A stretch of DNA of 64,000 bases, from the NCBI GenBank assembly GCA_030248225.1, contig JASANE010018493.1:44308-108307 (forward strand). Direction: 5' to 3'. Below, one piece after another: positions 47,421-58,246 of this stretch. The notes under the pieces were generated by a model. That model saw nothing but the letters and a program-made list of their open reading frames with translations, was not told where the DNA came from and did no database searches. How positions within the stretch are numbered: position 1 is the stretch's first letter; every line of letters begins with the position of its first letter. The position numbers were made by a program, and so were the translations under genes. The DNA comes from Trileptium ribeirensis (taxonomy: Eukaryota > Nematoda > Enoplea > Enoplida > Thoracostomopsidae).

Positions 47421-50059
47421 GTTGTCGAGGTGTAGGGTTTTTAATGGATTCAGGGTTCGCGAGGTTTTAGTGCGGTATATGCATCAAACATTGCCTGTTA
47501 CAGGTGATTAAACAAAATGATAACTCGAATATGAAACCACGCTCGCTCCATTTCACCCTTGCTACTAGTAATTTAATAATGATAATGAAACTAATATTTC
47601 TAATTTGATATTTTCCGAGCTGCTGACTTTGAATAATGTGTGACAAAATAAATCACTAAGCTCAGAAGGAATTCGGTAATAATAGAGGTAAAAATAGGAC
47701 TCAAGCCATATATATTATGACAAAATAGCATGACAAAATTACAGAAGAAAATAATTTGAAGGCTATTTTTATAATTTGATAATCTATAAATAATATAGGA
47801 AAGTAAATATGGTTGTCATATGTCACAGGTACACGTTAACATCTGAAAGTTGCAAGTCCTTTCATTGATGTGATATAAAGTTTGCTGTGCCATGAGTTGG
47901 TGGCACTTTTGTAATACTGATGTAATTATAGGCCATCCTGAGACCGATTTAGTGGTTTGGCAAATCGTAGGAATGCTTCAACTAAATGCTGTTACACACG
48001 ACAATATAACTCGGTTGCAATAGGAGCAGTCGTCGCCATCCTCTTCAGTGAGAGATTCCTTGACTCGCATTTGGATGTAATACTGACCGATCCCTTGACT
48101 ATTTAAAAACGGTTATTTCAAATAAAAAGTAGTATCGCCCACGGATTAGGCCCACATTGCTGTCATTTGACATTTGCAGCTATGGTTGTGTGTGGAAGAA
48201 AAGGTTAATATGTGCAACATTTCGCAGTTCGTTTCTATAAAATAGACACCGATTGCTGAAACAAAAATATTGTTGTTCATCTTCAGTTTTAGTTAAAAAT
48301 AAGATAATTGACAGAACTTGAGCGTAACAAGGACGATACGGTGACACCGATAAAACTAGTGTCCCAAAAACTTAAGAGCGTGGAAGTTTTATAAAAATGA
48401 ATAGCTTACTAATAGACCAAATTGTGCCTGAATACGTTTTATCGCTTACTGAGAGATTATGTCACTAACCAGAGGAACAAACTGGTGTCTAGGCAATGTC
48501 TGGGCTAATAATACATGGAATCAATTCATAGTTATACACATTATAAATATATCTATGCATTATTACAGTACTGTCGCATTATTTCAAGAAGCTAATTCTA
48601 AGAGCATTGGTACATACTGGCTAACAGTCGTTATGATTTGTAAGACTCAATGAACTGAAATATTATTAGCAAGTGTGAAATTGTGTTGCGTTTAGTTTAC
48701 AAATTGTCCATCATAGTGATACTATAAGATTTAAAACTAAATTATAACTATGTCACGAGTTACCATTACCACGGGTTATCTTACAGTGAAGAATTTGAAA
48801 GTATGGTTGTAAAGCTTAACCGTACAAATCGCATTCGTTTCAAATCGTCACAACCATGCGTACAAACCTCTCAAAGTCCGACCAGCCTTGGTACAGCTAT
48901 TTTAAATCATAACTTTCATTGAAAAATAACGTATATGTACGACCGAAAAATATATTACCGGTATATGTGAACCATACGAAACATAGATAGAATAGAAAGC
49001 ATTGTGAGGTATGTGAGGTAATGTAAACAAATTATACTAACTGAACAAGGCTAGCTCTGTAAAAGGAATACTTATAATTAGTTCATTGTTATGGGGCATT
49101 CAAGCGTTGCGAACAAAGCATAGCATAATTTTGTGAGAATAGAAACGAAATTGTATTAGTAATTACAGTATATTCACTGTCGTGAGTTAAGGTTACTACA
49201 GTTTTTGCGAAAGTTTTCAGACAAGATGCTGTGGACTTCACTGTATGACGATGTTTAAAACCATGTCATGGTAAGATTGTTCATAACTGCACTGTCTGTT
49301 ATCTGACTTTACATTTATTGCTTTTGCATCCAGCAAAGTTTCCAATTTAAAACTTTACATTCCGTAGTGCTTTAATCACTAACCAACCATATAAGATCTG
49401 AGATTTGCGATACAGACAGTTAAATATAAATTTTGAAGAAAAAACGTTTAATTAATAAAAAGCTATAAGTTTCGCAGTGAGAAAACGTGTTATTTGCAAC
49501 GACATCGTTATACAGAGCAGTCTATTCTGGAAAAGAACATCCAGATTTATCTACCATTTACTAATTTGGAAATCTATAGAATATTCAAACCAATTTTAAA
49601 ACTATCAAAGCCTCAAACCAAACTTAGGTCCACGTGAGTGCCATTGCACTGCAAAAATCATTGAGCCTACTTTGGCACATTCTGAGCCAAATTGGGCTCA
49701 ATTATTTTGCAGTGTGGTGCGGTGCTGCCAACACCAAAAATCAACATATTCAGTAAAGAAATTATGGGCAGTCTTATTATGCTCTAAAATATACTTGAAA
49801 GAAAAAATCGACAGCAGAAAATTCAAAGTTACGCAGTTTTATGATTTGTTTCCATGCGGTAATTTGTCGTTTATCTTATCTCTTGAAGGTTTACCGCCGT
49901 AAAAGCTGGGCAACGTTAGAATAAACTTTAGAATATATATGTTATCTTAAGTTGATGTGAAAAACAAATTATCGTATTATTACCGAGAAAGCGACAAACA
50001 AGCTAAAATGGATTTATATATATATATAATACTGATGCCTTCAAAATAAATTACTAAGC
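47421..50059. other. Intron sequence, no gene seen
   Basis: AT-rich. It contains the diverged relative of the 39.9-kb inverted repeat near 48848-48890 and a short TA run at 50017. No coding region supported. Confidence 0.5.
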
Positions 50060-50222
50060 ATAAGTCTTAGTTATATGTTCGGACGAGCTAATTACAGAAA
50101 GGGATATGATTATGCAAATTAGGTAACACCGATAGGGTTACGTATTCGATTGTAAATTCACTTACGATGTGTCTGTTTGCTGACAGGTCCGTTTAGCGCA
50201 TAGTTTGTTCTACCGTTTCGCT
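50060..50222 (+). repeat. A1 repeat (upstream end), probable promoter/leader
   Basis: 163 bases from ATAAGTCTTAGTTATATGTT to GTTCTACCGTTTCGCT, repeated at 52962-53124 with two differences (A/C near 50166, C/T near 50190). It ends 25 bases before the gag ATG at 50248. Placement in front of both reading units suggests promoter or leader function (inference). Confidence 0.9.
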
Positions 50223-50247
50223 ATATGTTTTTCTTGATATTTTGCTG

Positions 50248-50649
50248 ATGGCACCTTCAGGTCGCAAGCATTTCCAGCCTAAGACGTCCTCGAAAAGAAG
50301 GAAATATCGGGCAACTTCGTCGTCATCTGATTCATCTGATTCTTGTAAAATAGGTAAATCAGATTTGAAGTTCCCGTCAAATCATGAACATTTGGAATTT
50401 TTGCGCAAGCTTAAAACGCGTGTTGAAAAATGCTTTAAAGTTGGAAAATCATATAAAGATCGAGGTGCAAAGATGCCTTTGCTGTTTAAGGGTTTAAAGA
50501 AGGTACTGTCCATGCTGCGGAAGAGGAAAAAGGAAATCCTTCTCTCGGATTCTGTCGGTTACCGCACGGCTTCTCTCCTTCCTCGTTCTAAAGCATTGGG
50601 TTTTTCTGAGACGGAGAGCCTTGTCGTGGGTATGCAGGAATGTTCGTAG
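50248..50649 (+). CDS. Gag-like basic protein
   Basis: 133 residues from the ATG at 50248 (upstream TTG and CTG codons are not needed). It starts MAPSGRKHF, then has a Ser-rich run (SSSSDSSDSC) and a conserved block DLKFPSNHEHLEFLRKL followed by Lys/Arg-rich sequence. The block is shared with the decayed element at 30.6-30.9 kb (DLKFKSNHQHLKFLRKL). It has no match I recognise outside these elements; by position and basic character it is probably the nucleic-acid-binding Gag. It stops at 50649, before the zinc knuckle, which lies in a shifted frame, so the original protein was probably longer. Confidence 0.65.
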   Translation: MAPSGRKHFQPKTSSKRRKYRATSSSSDSSDSCKIGKSDLKFPSNHEHLEFLRKLKTRVEKCFKVGKSYKDRGAKMPLLFKGLKKVLSMLRKRKKEILLSDSVGYRTASLLPRSKALGFSETESLVVGMQECS

Positions 50650-50699
50650 TCCGGTGCCGGTTCATCAAATGTTTCACCTGGTGTTAGTTCGGTACAGCC

Positions 50700-51620
50700 C
50701 TTTCGTGGTGGCCGAGCATTGGGGGCGCCAGGCTCGGCAACGTTTCTTCGGCCCACGCAGGATGCCAACAGCACGGGATAAAGGTGTCCTCTGTGGTGAA
50801 TCCGGCTATTTCGTCAGTTTCTGTCCCAGGAATTCCGTGCCTCAACGTGAAACAGCTGGCCCCACCGCCTGAAATCCGGCATGACACTGATCGTTTGTCA
50901 CTTAGCGTGGATGGAGCCGAGTTACTGCAATGTTAGTTAAAGGTTCTTATTGCAGAACCTTCTGCTTTGAGCAGAGTCAACGGGGTTAAGGGTCGCTTGG
51001 GTCGCGCGCATTCTTTTTGGTATAAACATGCTTTCAATCCTTTGGTGCGGTCTACTATTTGCAAAGGTTACGTGTTGCCACTTGTTGGAAATGTTCCCAC
51101 ATTTAGGCTTCGCAACAATAAATCGGCTTTTCAGAATCATAATTTTGTCTCACACGAGCTTGCTTTTCTCCTGGAGAGAGGTATCCTTCGTAGAGTATCT
51201 CAGGGGGTGTGTTAGTCCTCTCTCTGTCGCCAACAGTAGTGGTAAATTGTGTTTAATTTTAGATTCTTCTTTTTTAAACAAGTGGATCGCAAAGTTTAAA
51301 TTCAGTTTGGAAGGTATTGATAAGGTTCTTAGTGTTTTTCGCAAAGGTTGGTATCTCGCCAAATTGGACCTAAGGTCTGGATACTACCACGTGGATATTG
51401 CTGCTCCTTCCCAGAAGTATCTTGGGCTGAGTTGGCGTGTGGATGGTGTCTCTTATGACTATGTATTTATTTCGTGGCCTTTTGGTATTTCCACCGCACC
51501 ATATGTTTTTTAACAAAATAATGCGCACTTTTACTTTGAAATGGCGGAGTGTCGGTGCTGCGTGTTTGTGGTTTTTGATGATTGCTTTTTGACTGCACCG
51601 TCCAATGAAATTTTGTTTTG
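50700..51620 (+). pseudogene. Zinc knuckle and reverse transcriptase, frameshifted
   Basis: GVLCGESGYFVSFC (about 50780-50830) aligns with the knuckle of the other element but has lost its first Cys and has Tyr instead of His. Reverse transcriptase follows: CLILDSSFLNKW, LAKLDLRSGYYHVDI (catalytic Asp) and WPFGISTAPYVF, then a frameshift near 51513. In the next frame it continues FNKIMRTFTLKW, and in another VFVVFDDCFLTA (catalytic FDD). At least three frameshifts or stops separate these motifs. Confidence 0.85.
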
Positions 51621-52880
51621 GACATAAAACTAGTTTTGGAGGATCTAAAAGCATCAGGATTTGTCATTAATACAGAAAAATCTGAATTATCCGGTGTTCA
51701 GAGTTTAACTTTTTTAGGTATCATCTTGGATGCGGGCAAGTTCTGCGTGGCTCTGCCGGAGACAAAGCAGCAAACAATAGTGAACTTTGCGCGTGAGGTC
51801 TCCCCGTATTCCGCGGTTCCCGCTCGTTATTTGCTGAGATTCGCGGGTTCTATTATGTCGGGCAAGGTAGTTTTTGATAACCTAGCTCTTTTGCGAACCA
51901 GGAGAATTTATGGCGCTGTGGCGGCTGTAAATCATTGGGATGATTTGGTCCCCATCTCGCATAAGTTGCAGGCAGATGCCTTATTTTGGTTAAATAGTTT
52001 ATCTACTATTTCAGAGCGTATTTTAGAACCCTCTTCAGACACTGTTTATCAAATGCGTTCTGATGCTAGTGCAACCGCGGGGGCCGCGGTTCTCTTTCGA
52101 ACAGGGGGTTCGAATCTGGTTACTCGATTGCGTTTCTCTTCGCACGAAATAGCACTTAGTTCGACGTATCGTGAAATTTTAGCAGCACTTCGGGGTCTGC
52201 AGGTGTTTTGCAATGTTTTGTAGGGCAAAACGGTGATTCGGAAAACTGATAATCAGGCTGCGTCAGTGATAATCACTTCAGGTAGTATATATGAAGGAAA
52301 GTTTGCATGATCTGGCTTTGGAATTTTCAGATGTTGCCGCCAGATTTGGGATTACGGTTATGGTCCGTTGGTTACCGCGGGACAAAAATAGGTTGGCGGA
52401 TTATTATTCTAAATTTTCTGATTCTGACGACTGGTCTATTAAACGAGCTTTTTTCCGGGCATTAGATAAGCGTTTTGGCCCTTTTACGATTGACCTCATT
52501 ACGACCAACGAAAACGCTCAACTTTCGCGTTTTTCTCGAAATTTTATTCGTGTGGCTCATTAGGTATGGATGCTTTAGAGCTAGCCTGGAGCTTGGAAGT
52601 GGCTTGGGCTGTTCCCCCACCTCGTCTCGTTCCTCGTGTATTGCAGAAATTGATTGAAAACGGTCATAAAATGCGTTTAATTGCTCCTTTTTGGCCTTTA
52701 GCCGTCTTTTTTCCGCTTCTAACCAATATCAATTATTGTGCTAAGTTTGTTCACGTATCGTTTATTGTGCGCAATGCTTCGCGAGTTATCGTGCCAGCTT
52801 CTAACCTCAATTCAATTTTTTGTAAAAATTCGGAAGCGCTAAAATTACTTGTTTGCTACTGTGTCAAGGATGATCAATAG
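51618..52880 (+). pseudogene. RT thumb, RNase H and methyltransferase-like region, interrupted
   Basis: The first frame to 52223 carries LTFLGIILDAGKFCV (thumb/connection), then RNase H blocks QMRSDASATAGAAVLF (Asp) and LSSTYREILAALRG (Glu). A stop at 52221-52223 is followed by KTDNQAASVI (Asp-Asn block), another stop, then RWLPRDKNRLADYYSK (end of RNase H). Next come RFGPFTIDLITTNEN and, after a stop at 52563, DALELAWSLEVAWAVPPPRL, ending near 52880. The last part resembles the Dam-like methyltransferase domain reported for DIRS1/PAT elements, with V-P-P-P where N-P-P-Y/F would be expected. Only three or four in-frame stops interrupt otherwise well-kept domains. Confidence 0.75.
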
Positions 52881-52902
52881 GGTCTCGGTCTTCTTTCTTT
52901 GT

Positions 52903-52964
52903 CTTATATGTCTCGCTGGTTCTTGCATATAACGTGATTTATCCCGGAGTGTAACGTAGGGATA
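52903..52964 (+). repeat. B1 repeat
   Basis: 62 bases from CTTATATGTCTCGCTGGTTC to GTAACGTAGGGATA, identical to B2 at 54393-54454. It directly follows the polyprotein region and overlaps A2 by ATA. Confidence 0.93.
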
Positions 52965-53124
52965 AGTCTTAGTTATATGTTCGGACGAGCTAATTACAGA
53001 AAGGGATATGATTATGCAAATTAGGTAACACCGATAGGGTTACGTATTCGATTGTAAATTCACTTACGCTGTGTCTGTTTGCTGACAGGTCTGTTTAGCG
53101 CATAGTTTGTTCTACCGTTTCGCT
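52962..53124 (+). repeat. A2 repeat, probable second promoter/leader
   Basis: Copy of A1. The B1-A2 junction reads GTAGGGATAAGTCTTAG. The right end of the element reads GTAGGGATA|ATCC and the left end GC|ATAAGTCTTAG, so the junction equals the two termini joined over a shared ATA, as expected for a circle junction. A2 ends 20 bases before the recombinase ATG. Confidence 0.92.
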
Positions 53125-53144
53125 CCCACCTTACCCCCCTTCTT

Positions 53145-54194
53145 ATGCGCGTTCTGTTTAATTCTTGTTGTTTTTTAGCTTTTATATGTCGTTCTTCTTG
53201 GTATGAGACGTTGGTTTCGGAACAGATCGATGCTGTGGATCGCGATGCATTCGAGGATGCCATGCCTGCTTCTATTTCTATCAATTCAACGAAACTGTAC
53301 GTTCAATATTGTATCCAGTTCAGGCAATGGTCGCTCCGTGTTTACGCTGACAATTTTCCTTTTCCCGTGGACCCTTTTCGTGCGGCACTTTTCCTATGCC
53401 GGAAGTCTGATTCTTTAACTTCGGCAAATTCTGTAGGTGCAATTGCGGCCGCTTTTGGGTGGGTTAATTCTTTTATGGGTAAAGGTTTAAATTTAATGAC
53501 TGATAAGGGATTTGTTAGATGTGTTAATGGTATTAAAAGAACACTGGCAATACCCGTCAAAAAGAAGTCTCCTCTGACGGCAGAGTTGGTAGCCGACATA
53601 GTTCGCAAAAACATGTTGCCTTCCGCCACTTTATCAAATTTGCGAACTGCGATTTATTTTCTTTTAAGTTATCTTGGTTTTATGCGGTTTAGTGAAGTAC
53701 AGTCTTTATATTTTACCGATGTTACAGTTTTTTCGGATCATTTGAAAGTTCTTATTAAAAGTAGTAAAAACGATCAGCTTCGTAAAGGAAATACTGTCAT
53801 AATTGCGGCATCTGGCGATGATGTTTGTCCGGTCAAGGTATTTCGTCGTTATAAAGCAGTAGTATCGGCTGATTGTTCTGACATTTCTGGTTTAAATGTT
53901 TTGTTTACGTTGCGGCACGACTCTGTTTCTAAGTCATTGCGTCCAACAATGAAGCCGCTTTCTTATGATTGTGCGAATAAAATTCTTAAATCTGCTGTTA
54001 GTGCCTGCAATCTCGATCCTGCTATGTTTGACACCCATAGTCTTAGGGCCGGTGCGGCAACGTCAGCAGCCGCTAAAGGGTTATCCGACCGATTAATTAG
54101 ATTACAGGGTCGTTGGTCGGGTAATGCTACCAAAGACCGTTATATAGAAAATTCGCTTGATTCTCGTATTGCTTTTTCGCGAGCATTGTTGTAA
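53145..54194 (+). CDS. Tyrosine recombinase, complete frame
   Basis: 349 residues, uninterrupted, ATG at 53145. It would integrate the circular element DNA by strand exchange through a 3'-phosphotyrosine, acting in the nucleus in place of an integrase. Catalytic residues seen: Arg181 in GFMRFSEVQ, Lys208 (or Lys205) in KSSKNDQ, His298 and Arg301 in THSLRAG, Trp324 in GRWSG at the His/Trp position, and Tyr333 in DRYIEN as nucleophile. Residues 90-130 form a helical core-binding segment (SANSVGAIAAAFGWVN). It lies between A2 and B2, separate from the polyprotein, so it is probably expressed from its own transcript started in A2 (inference). Its integrity contrasts with the broken frames upstream. 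Confidence 0.92.
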   Translation: MRVLFNSCCFLAFICRSSWYETLVSEQIDAVDRDAFEDAMPASISINSTKLYVQYCIQFRQWSLRVYADNFPFPVDPFRAALFLCRKSDSLTSANSVGAIAAAFGWVNSFMGKGLNLMTDKGFVRCVNGIKRTLAIPVKKKSPLTAELVADIVRKNMLPSATLSNLRTAIYFLLSYLGFMRFSEVQSLYFTDVTVFSDHLKVLIKSSKNDQLRKGNTVIIAASGDDVCPVKVFRRYKAVVSADCSDISGLNVLFTLRHDSVSKSLRPTMKPLSYDCANKILKSAVSACNLDPAMFDTHSLRAGAATSAAAKGLSDRLIRLQGRWSGNATKDRYIENSLDSRIAFSRALL

Positions 54195-54392
54195 ATAAAT
54201 TTTGGAAAATATTTAATTTCTTTTCAGATGGGTTTTCTTTTCACGTGGCTGGTCACGAGAAGACTGGCAAATTGGAACAGAAGCCTTGATTATGGCATCA
54301 GTAGTATTCTAACGCGGGCATTGTCTAATATATGTGGGTTGTTATGGTTTCAGACCTGAATTCAGCTTGGTTTGGAAATAAAGCGTATTCTA

Positions 54393-54454
54393 CTTATATG
54401 TCTCGCTGGTTCTTGCATATAACGTGATTTATCCCGGAGTGTAACGTAGGGATA
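54393..54454 (+). repeat. B2 repeat (downstream end)
   Basis: Identical to B1 over 62 bases and ends the element at GGGATA. It follows the recombinase stop by about 200 bases and could hold its 3' end signal (inference). Confidence 0.93.
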
Positions 54455-57400
54455 ATCCATATTAATAAATAAAGCGATAATCGGTTTCGGCAAACTTGTT
54501 AATGAAATCAACACAAAAGTTAATGCTTACTTTGATGCCGCTTGATGTGTGAGTTCATTCGGTGGCGCTAAGTACTGCTGAAAACAATAATTTTCTGCCA
54601 GGGTTCTCGTTAGCTTCATCTTTTTAAAATTTTGTCATAGCTACACGGAAACTGTTCTAGATTTAAACTAAACACCACACTAGCTATCCGCGTTCTATGA
54701 TAAAGTCGAATACTAAGACCATATAATAAGTAGCTTACCTTTTATATTTGTTTGACATAAACGAAAACGTTAGTTGACTAGCTCGGCTTTGGAAACGTAT
54801 GTTCTTGTCAAGCTTATGAAGCTTGAGTCTTCTTAAACGTATATACCGTTAGCAATTAATATCAATTCTAAAATCATATTACCAAAAGATATCTGGAGAA
54901 AGCTCGTTCTTGCTAAAAGTTCTATTAACAATCTTGCGGATCACCTTTATTTCTTTATTTGTCGTAACTATTTGAGAAAATTCGGAAAACGGCACAGTCA
55001 GAATAGACATGGAACTAACAATCATACCACTCGACAACAAACGGAACTATAACATTGTTCAGCAGCCATCAGAACAACGGTTGGGTTGCATTCAAATTGC
55101 TTTGAAACCATAACATTAGCCTTTCGTTTAGGCCTAAATTGCGATACAATTTCATATGTCAAAGTGCGCAAAGGAATTTGCGCTTGGTCTGGAATCTAAA
55201 GTCGGCGCCACCGTTGAAGGGCTATTCGACGACAACGTCCAGACTTTAAATTGGACGAAGATAAGTATGTATTTAATAATATTCTGATTGTATCTATATC
55301 AACGTGTTAATCAAACGGCACTAATAACAAGTATCTTACGCAGCATGCCGTGGGATACACAGTATGAGAAAAGTTAAATAACAATGTCGTAGTCTGAGCG
55401 CTATGACAAAACATACATCTTAGATTAATAAGATGTAACTTGTCAGCAATGATTGTAGTTTTCCATCGTTTAATAAGTTACCTATTGTTGAAATCCAATG
55501 GCATTTTCCTTATTATACGGACCGCTAATGACGTACACCTTAACAAACCGCTGCTGCTGTACCAATTATAGTTTTACTTTATTTCTGCATCAAGAAACGG
55601 CCATTAGGCGGCATTTGGCACAGATGGTTTAGGGACAATACTTTGTAATCTGACAACTTAGTCTAAGCGCTTGCTCGTTGTTTCTATATACATTAGACCA
55701 TTATCAATTATGACAAGTGGTAAAACCAATGTACTCCTATGTAATGTGTTGAGCATGCATTTTTAAAAAATGTCCATTTGTTTGTTTTACAATATTACCT
55801 ATGAAATATTGTCATGCATAGTGGTATGATATTAGAAAAATGAAAGAGGTCAGGATCAAGCTGAAGGTCAAACAAATAAAACTATCTAGACAATAAAGGC
55901 AGCCGAACGCCCCGTTAATTCGTTGCATCTTAAAGAGTATCGTAAAGTTGTACTTAGTTTAAGAGGTAATTCACTAATTATGAGCTGCATGTTTAGTTGT
56001 AGCTGCGAGAAGCCTAACGTCCAACTAAGTTGGACAGCTCAAACCTTCCAATAAACAACAATGCGAAACAACGGTGAAAGCAAATTGCCAAAAAAATGGG
56101 GCGGAACTGAGTGAAACTATTTTGGTTTAACATTTGGAACATTCGTCTATTCTTTATGATCTTTATCTATTCCAGGTAAATAAAAAGGCCAATCTGTGTT
56201 TTCTGAATCAAATTTAGGCTAAGTATAGCAGTATTGACCAGTATAATTTATTACCGAACCGACTAAATGGCTTGTTTGTTTACGAAATTGGTTCCGTATA
56301 TCTTGAAAGTAGTTCCTCCATTTTAAACAAATATAAAACCTTGCCCTATTGGTAGGTTTACAGTTATCGATTGATGAGCACATTGTGTTGTATGGAAAAA
56401 AATCCTATGGCATATTTTAGATCATATATGATGTGTGGCCATATAGACTGCGCGTCTAGAGCGACGAATTTATAACTACCGAATCAACTGTCCTAAAAAT
56501 TATTGTACTTTAATAGTTGAAAAAGGAGAAACAAAAAGAAAAAAATAAAACTAGAAACAGAATTTTAATGCCTGGCTATGTATACAATAAATTTCCATTA
56601 ACTAGTCGCCACAAGGTTACAATGCAGAAACGAGAAGAAATTCGTTTGGACCGTTGGCGCCGCGAACTTCAGCTTGCACATAGCCAAAAGTAGTAAAAGC
56701 CACAACTAGGTGACTATATCTTTGCGGCAAAATAGCATAATAGGATAGACGTCCTTTCTATAAAGGTGTGGATTTGGTACAGATTTGCGTCTTTTTCTCT
56801 AAATTAGTGCACCAAAATCCCAACAGTAGTTGGGAATACGGTCATATATAAGTTCACGTCATAGATATTCTCAGGAACCATATTGAACTAGTACATATAA
56901 ACTGTCTTCCCCAGTCATATCGTATTTTCAAAAGCTGACCTGATATAACGGCTTATTTAACACATATTTATTCCCCAAAAACGCACCTTACCCCATTTTC
57001 GCATGAATTAATGTGTGTCATACAATGTTGAACAAACTTTTGCAGCAGCGATGGCTTCAGTCTGGATCGTTTAGCTACGAATACGCTAGGCACTACGCTG
57101 TTTGCGACCTGTTGCTGGGTTCTTTAAGGAACTTTCAAGAGAAAGCGAATAACGATGTACGGGCTTAAAGTTAAATATCCTGGACCCAAACGATATAAAA
57201 ATTTTACCTTGGATTTTGATCAAAATAGGCTGCGGGATGAAATTTTTACACCGAGTAGGCCGAATCTGGAAATTCGCTTTAGCCTATCTCCTCCCATTTC
57301 ATGTTATCCAATCTCCATATTTTGTATTAGTACTATGTGTATCACTTAAATCAAACGTGGTATATATATCAATATGCTGTGTGAATAACAAACCTGATTT

Positions 57401-58240
57401 TTTGTTTTAATTGCTGCACAGCTGCCTCAAAATTACCGCAGTAAACAATGTAAAAGAAACTCACCTTTAAAGGCTATATGTATATAATACACATTTATAG
57501 TGAATTGTCATATAACTAAATGTTTATTTTATATTGCCTATAACCAACACTATGTGAAAAAGTACAGGACGAACCTTTTGCTATAGAGTCACACCAGCTT
57601 CAATTGTTATCGCAAATAAACTGTAAAGTTTAGTTTAGCGGCCGTAGGATGTATAGCTAAAAAATTTTAAAGTTTTTCTAGATTTCGCATTGAATTAGTC
57701 GAGCAGACACCAAACTTAGATTCGGTATCAGTTAAAAGGCAATCATGTACAACAAAATTCATAACGTTTCTAATATATGCTAAATGAACTAATGTAAAGT
57801 TTGGTTTATCAGTCGTAGGTTCAAATAACGGAATCTTTGTTTATAGATTTTGCTAGAATTAGTCTAGAACAAAGACACTAAACCGAGATTTGGTATGCCT
57901 TAAGAGACAATCATGCACAACAAATTTCATAACTCTTAAGGTATGAGCTAAATGAACAAAAACGATGCCTTCCCTTAAATAGTGCAAAGTCATTGCGAAA
58001 ACGTTATAAATTTTGTGAATTAGCATAATTTGATAATGAATACATTCCTGCATTTCCAAAGCTGTTAAAGCTTCAGTTACAGCTACAGATCTTATGTAAG
58101 CATTATTACGAATGTATGCCGTAAACGTAATGCACTTCGTTAATATGATACAACAAAATTTTAGAACACCGTTGCTAAAACTGTCAAGTAAAAATTCGTA
58201 ATAATAACAAAAGCCGTATTTAAATAGAACAGTAAGAGTC
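54455..58240. other. Intron sequence, no gene seen
   Basis: AT-rich. A diverged two-unit duplication of about 168 bases covers 57600-57960 (CAATCATGTACAACAAAATT at 57740 and CAATCATGCACAACAAATTT at 57908). No coding region supported. Confidence 0.5.
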
Positions 58241-58246
58241 GCTTAC

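Larger units (their letters stand above)
50060..54454 (+). mobile_element. PAT/Ngaro-type (DIRS-order) retrotransposon with intact recombinase
   Basis: 4,395 bases: A1 (50060-50222), gag-like frame, zinc knuckle, reverse transcriptase, RNase H, methyltransferase-like region, B1 (52903-52964), A2 (52962-53124), tyrosine recombinase (53145-54194), B2 (54393-54454). A1 and A2 are both 163 bases and differ at two positions by eye; B1 and B2 are identical over 62. The little repeat divergence indicates a young insertion, although the gag-to-methyltransferase part has several frameshifts and stops. Split direct repeats with an internal B1-A2 junction are the hallmark of PAT/Ngaro elements, which integrate through a circular intermediate and a tyrosine recombinase and make no target duplication. 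Confidence 0.92.

Noticed and set aside
52100..52120. GGTTCGAATCT as a tRNA B-box
   Set aside because: It lies inside the RNase H coding sequence of the retrotransposon and no cloverleaf can be formed around it; no tRNA gene was found in the window.
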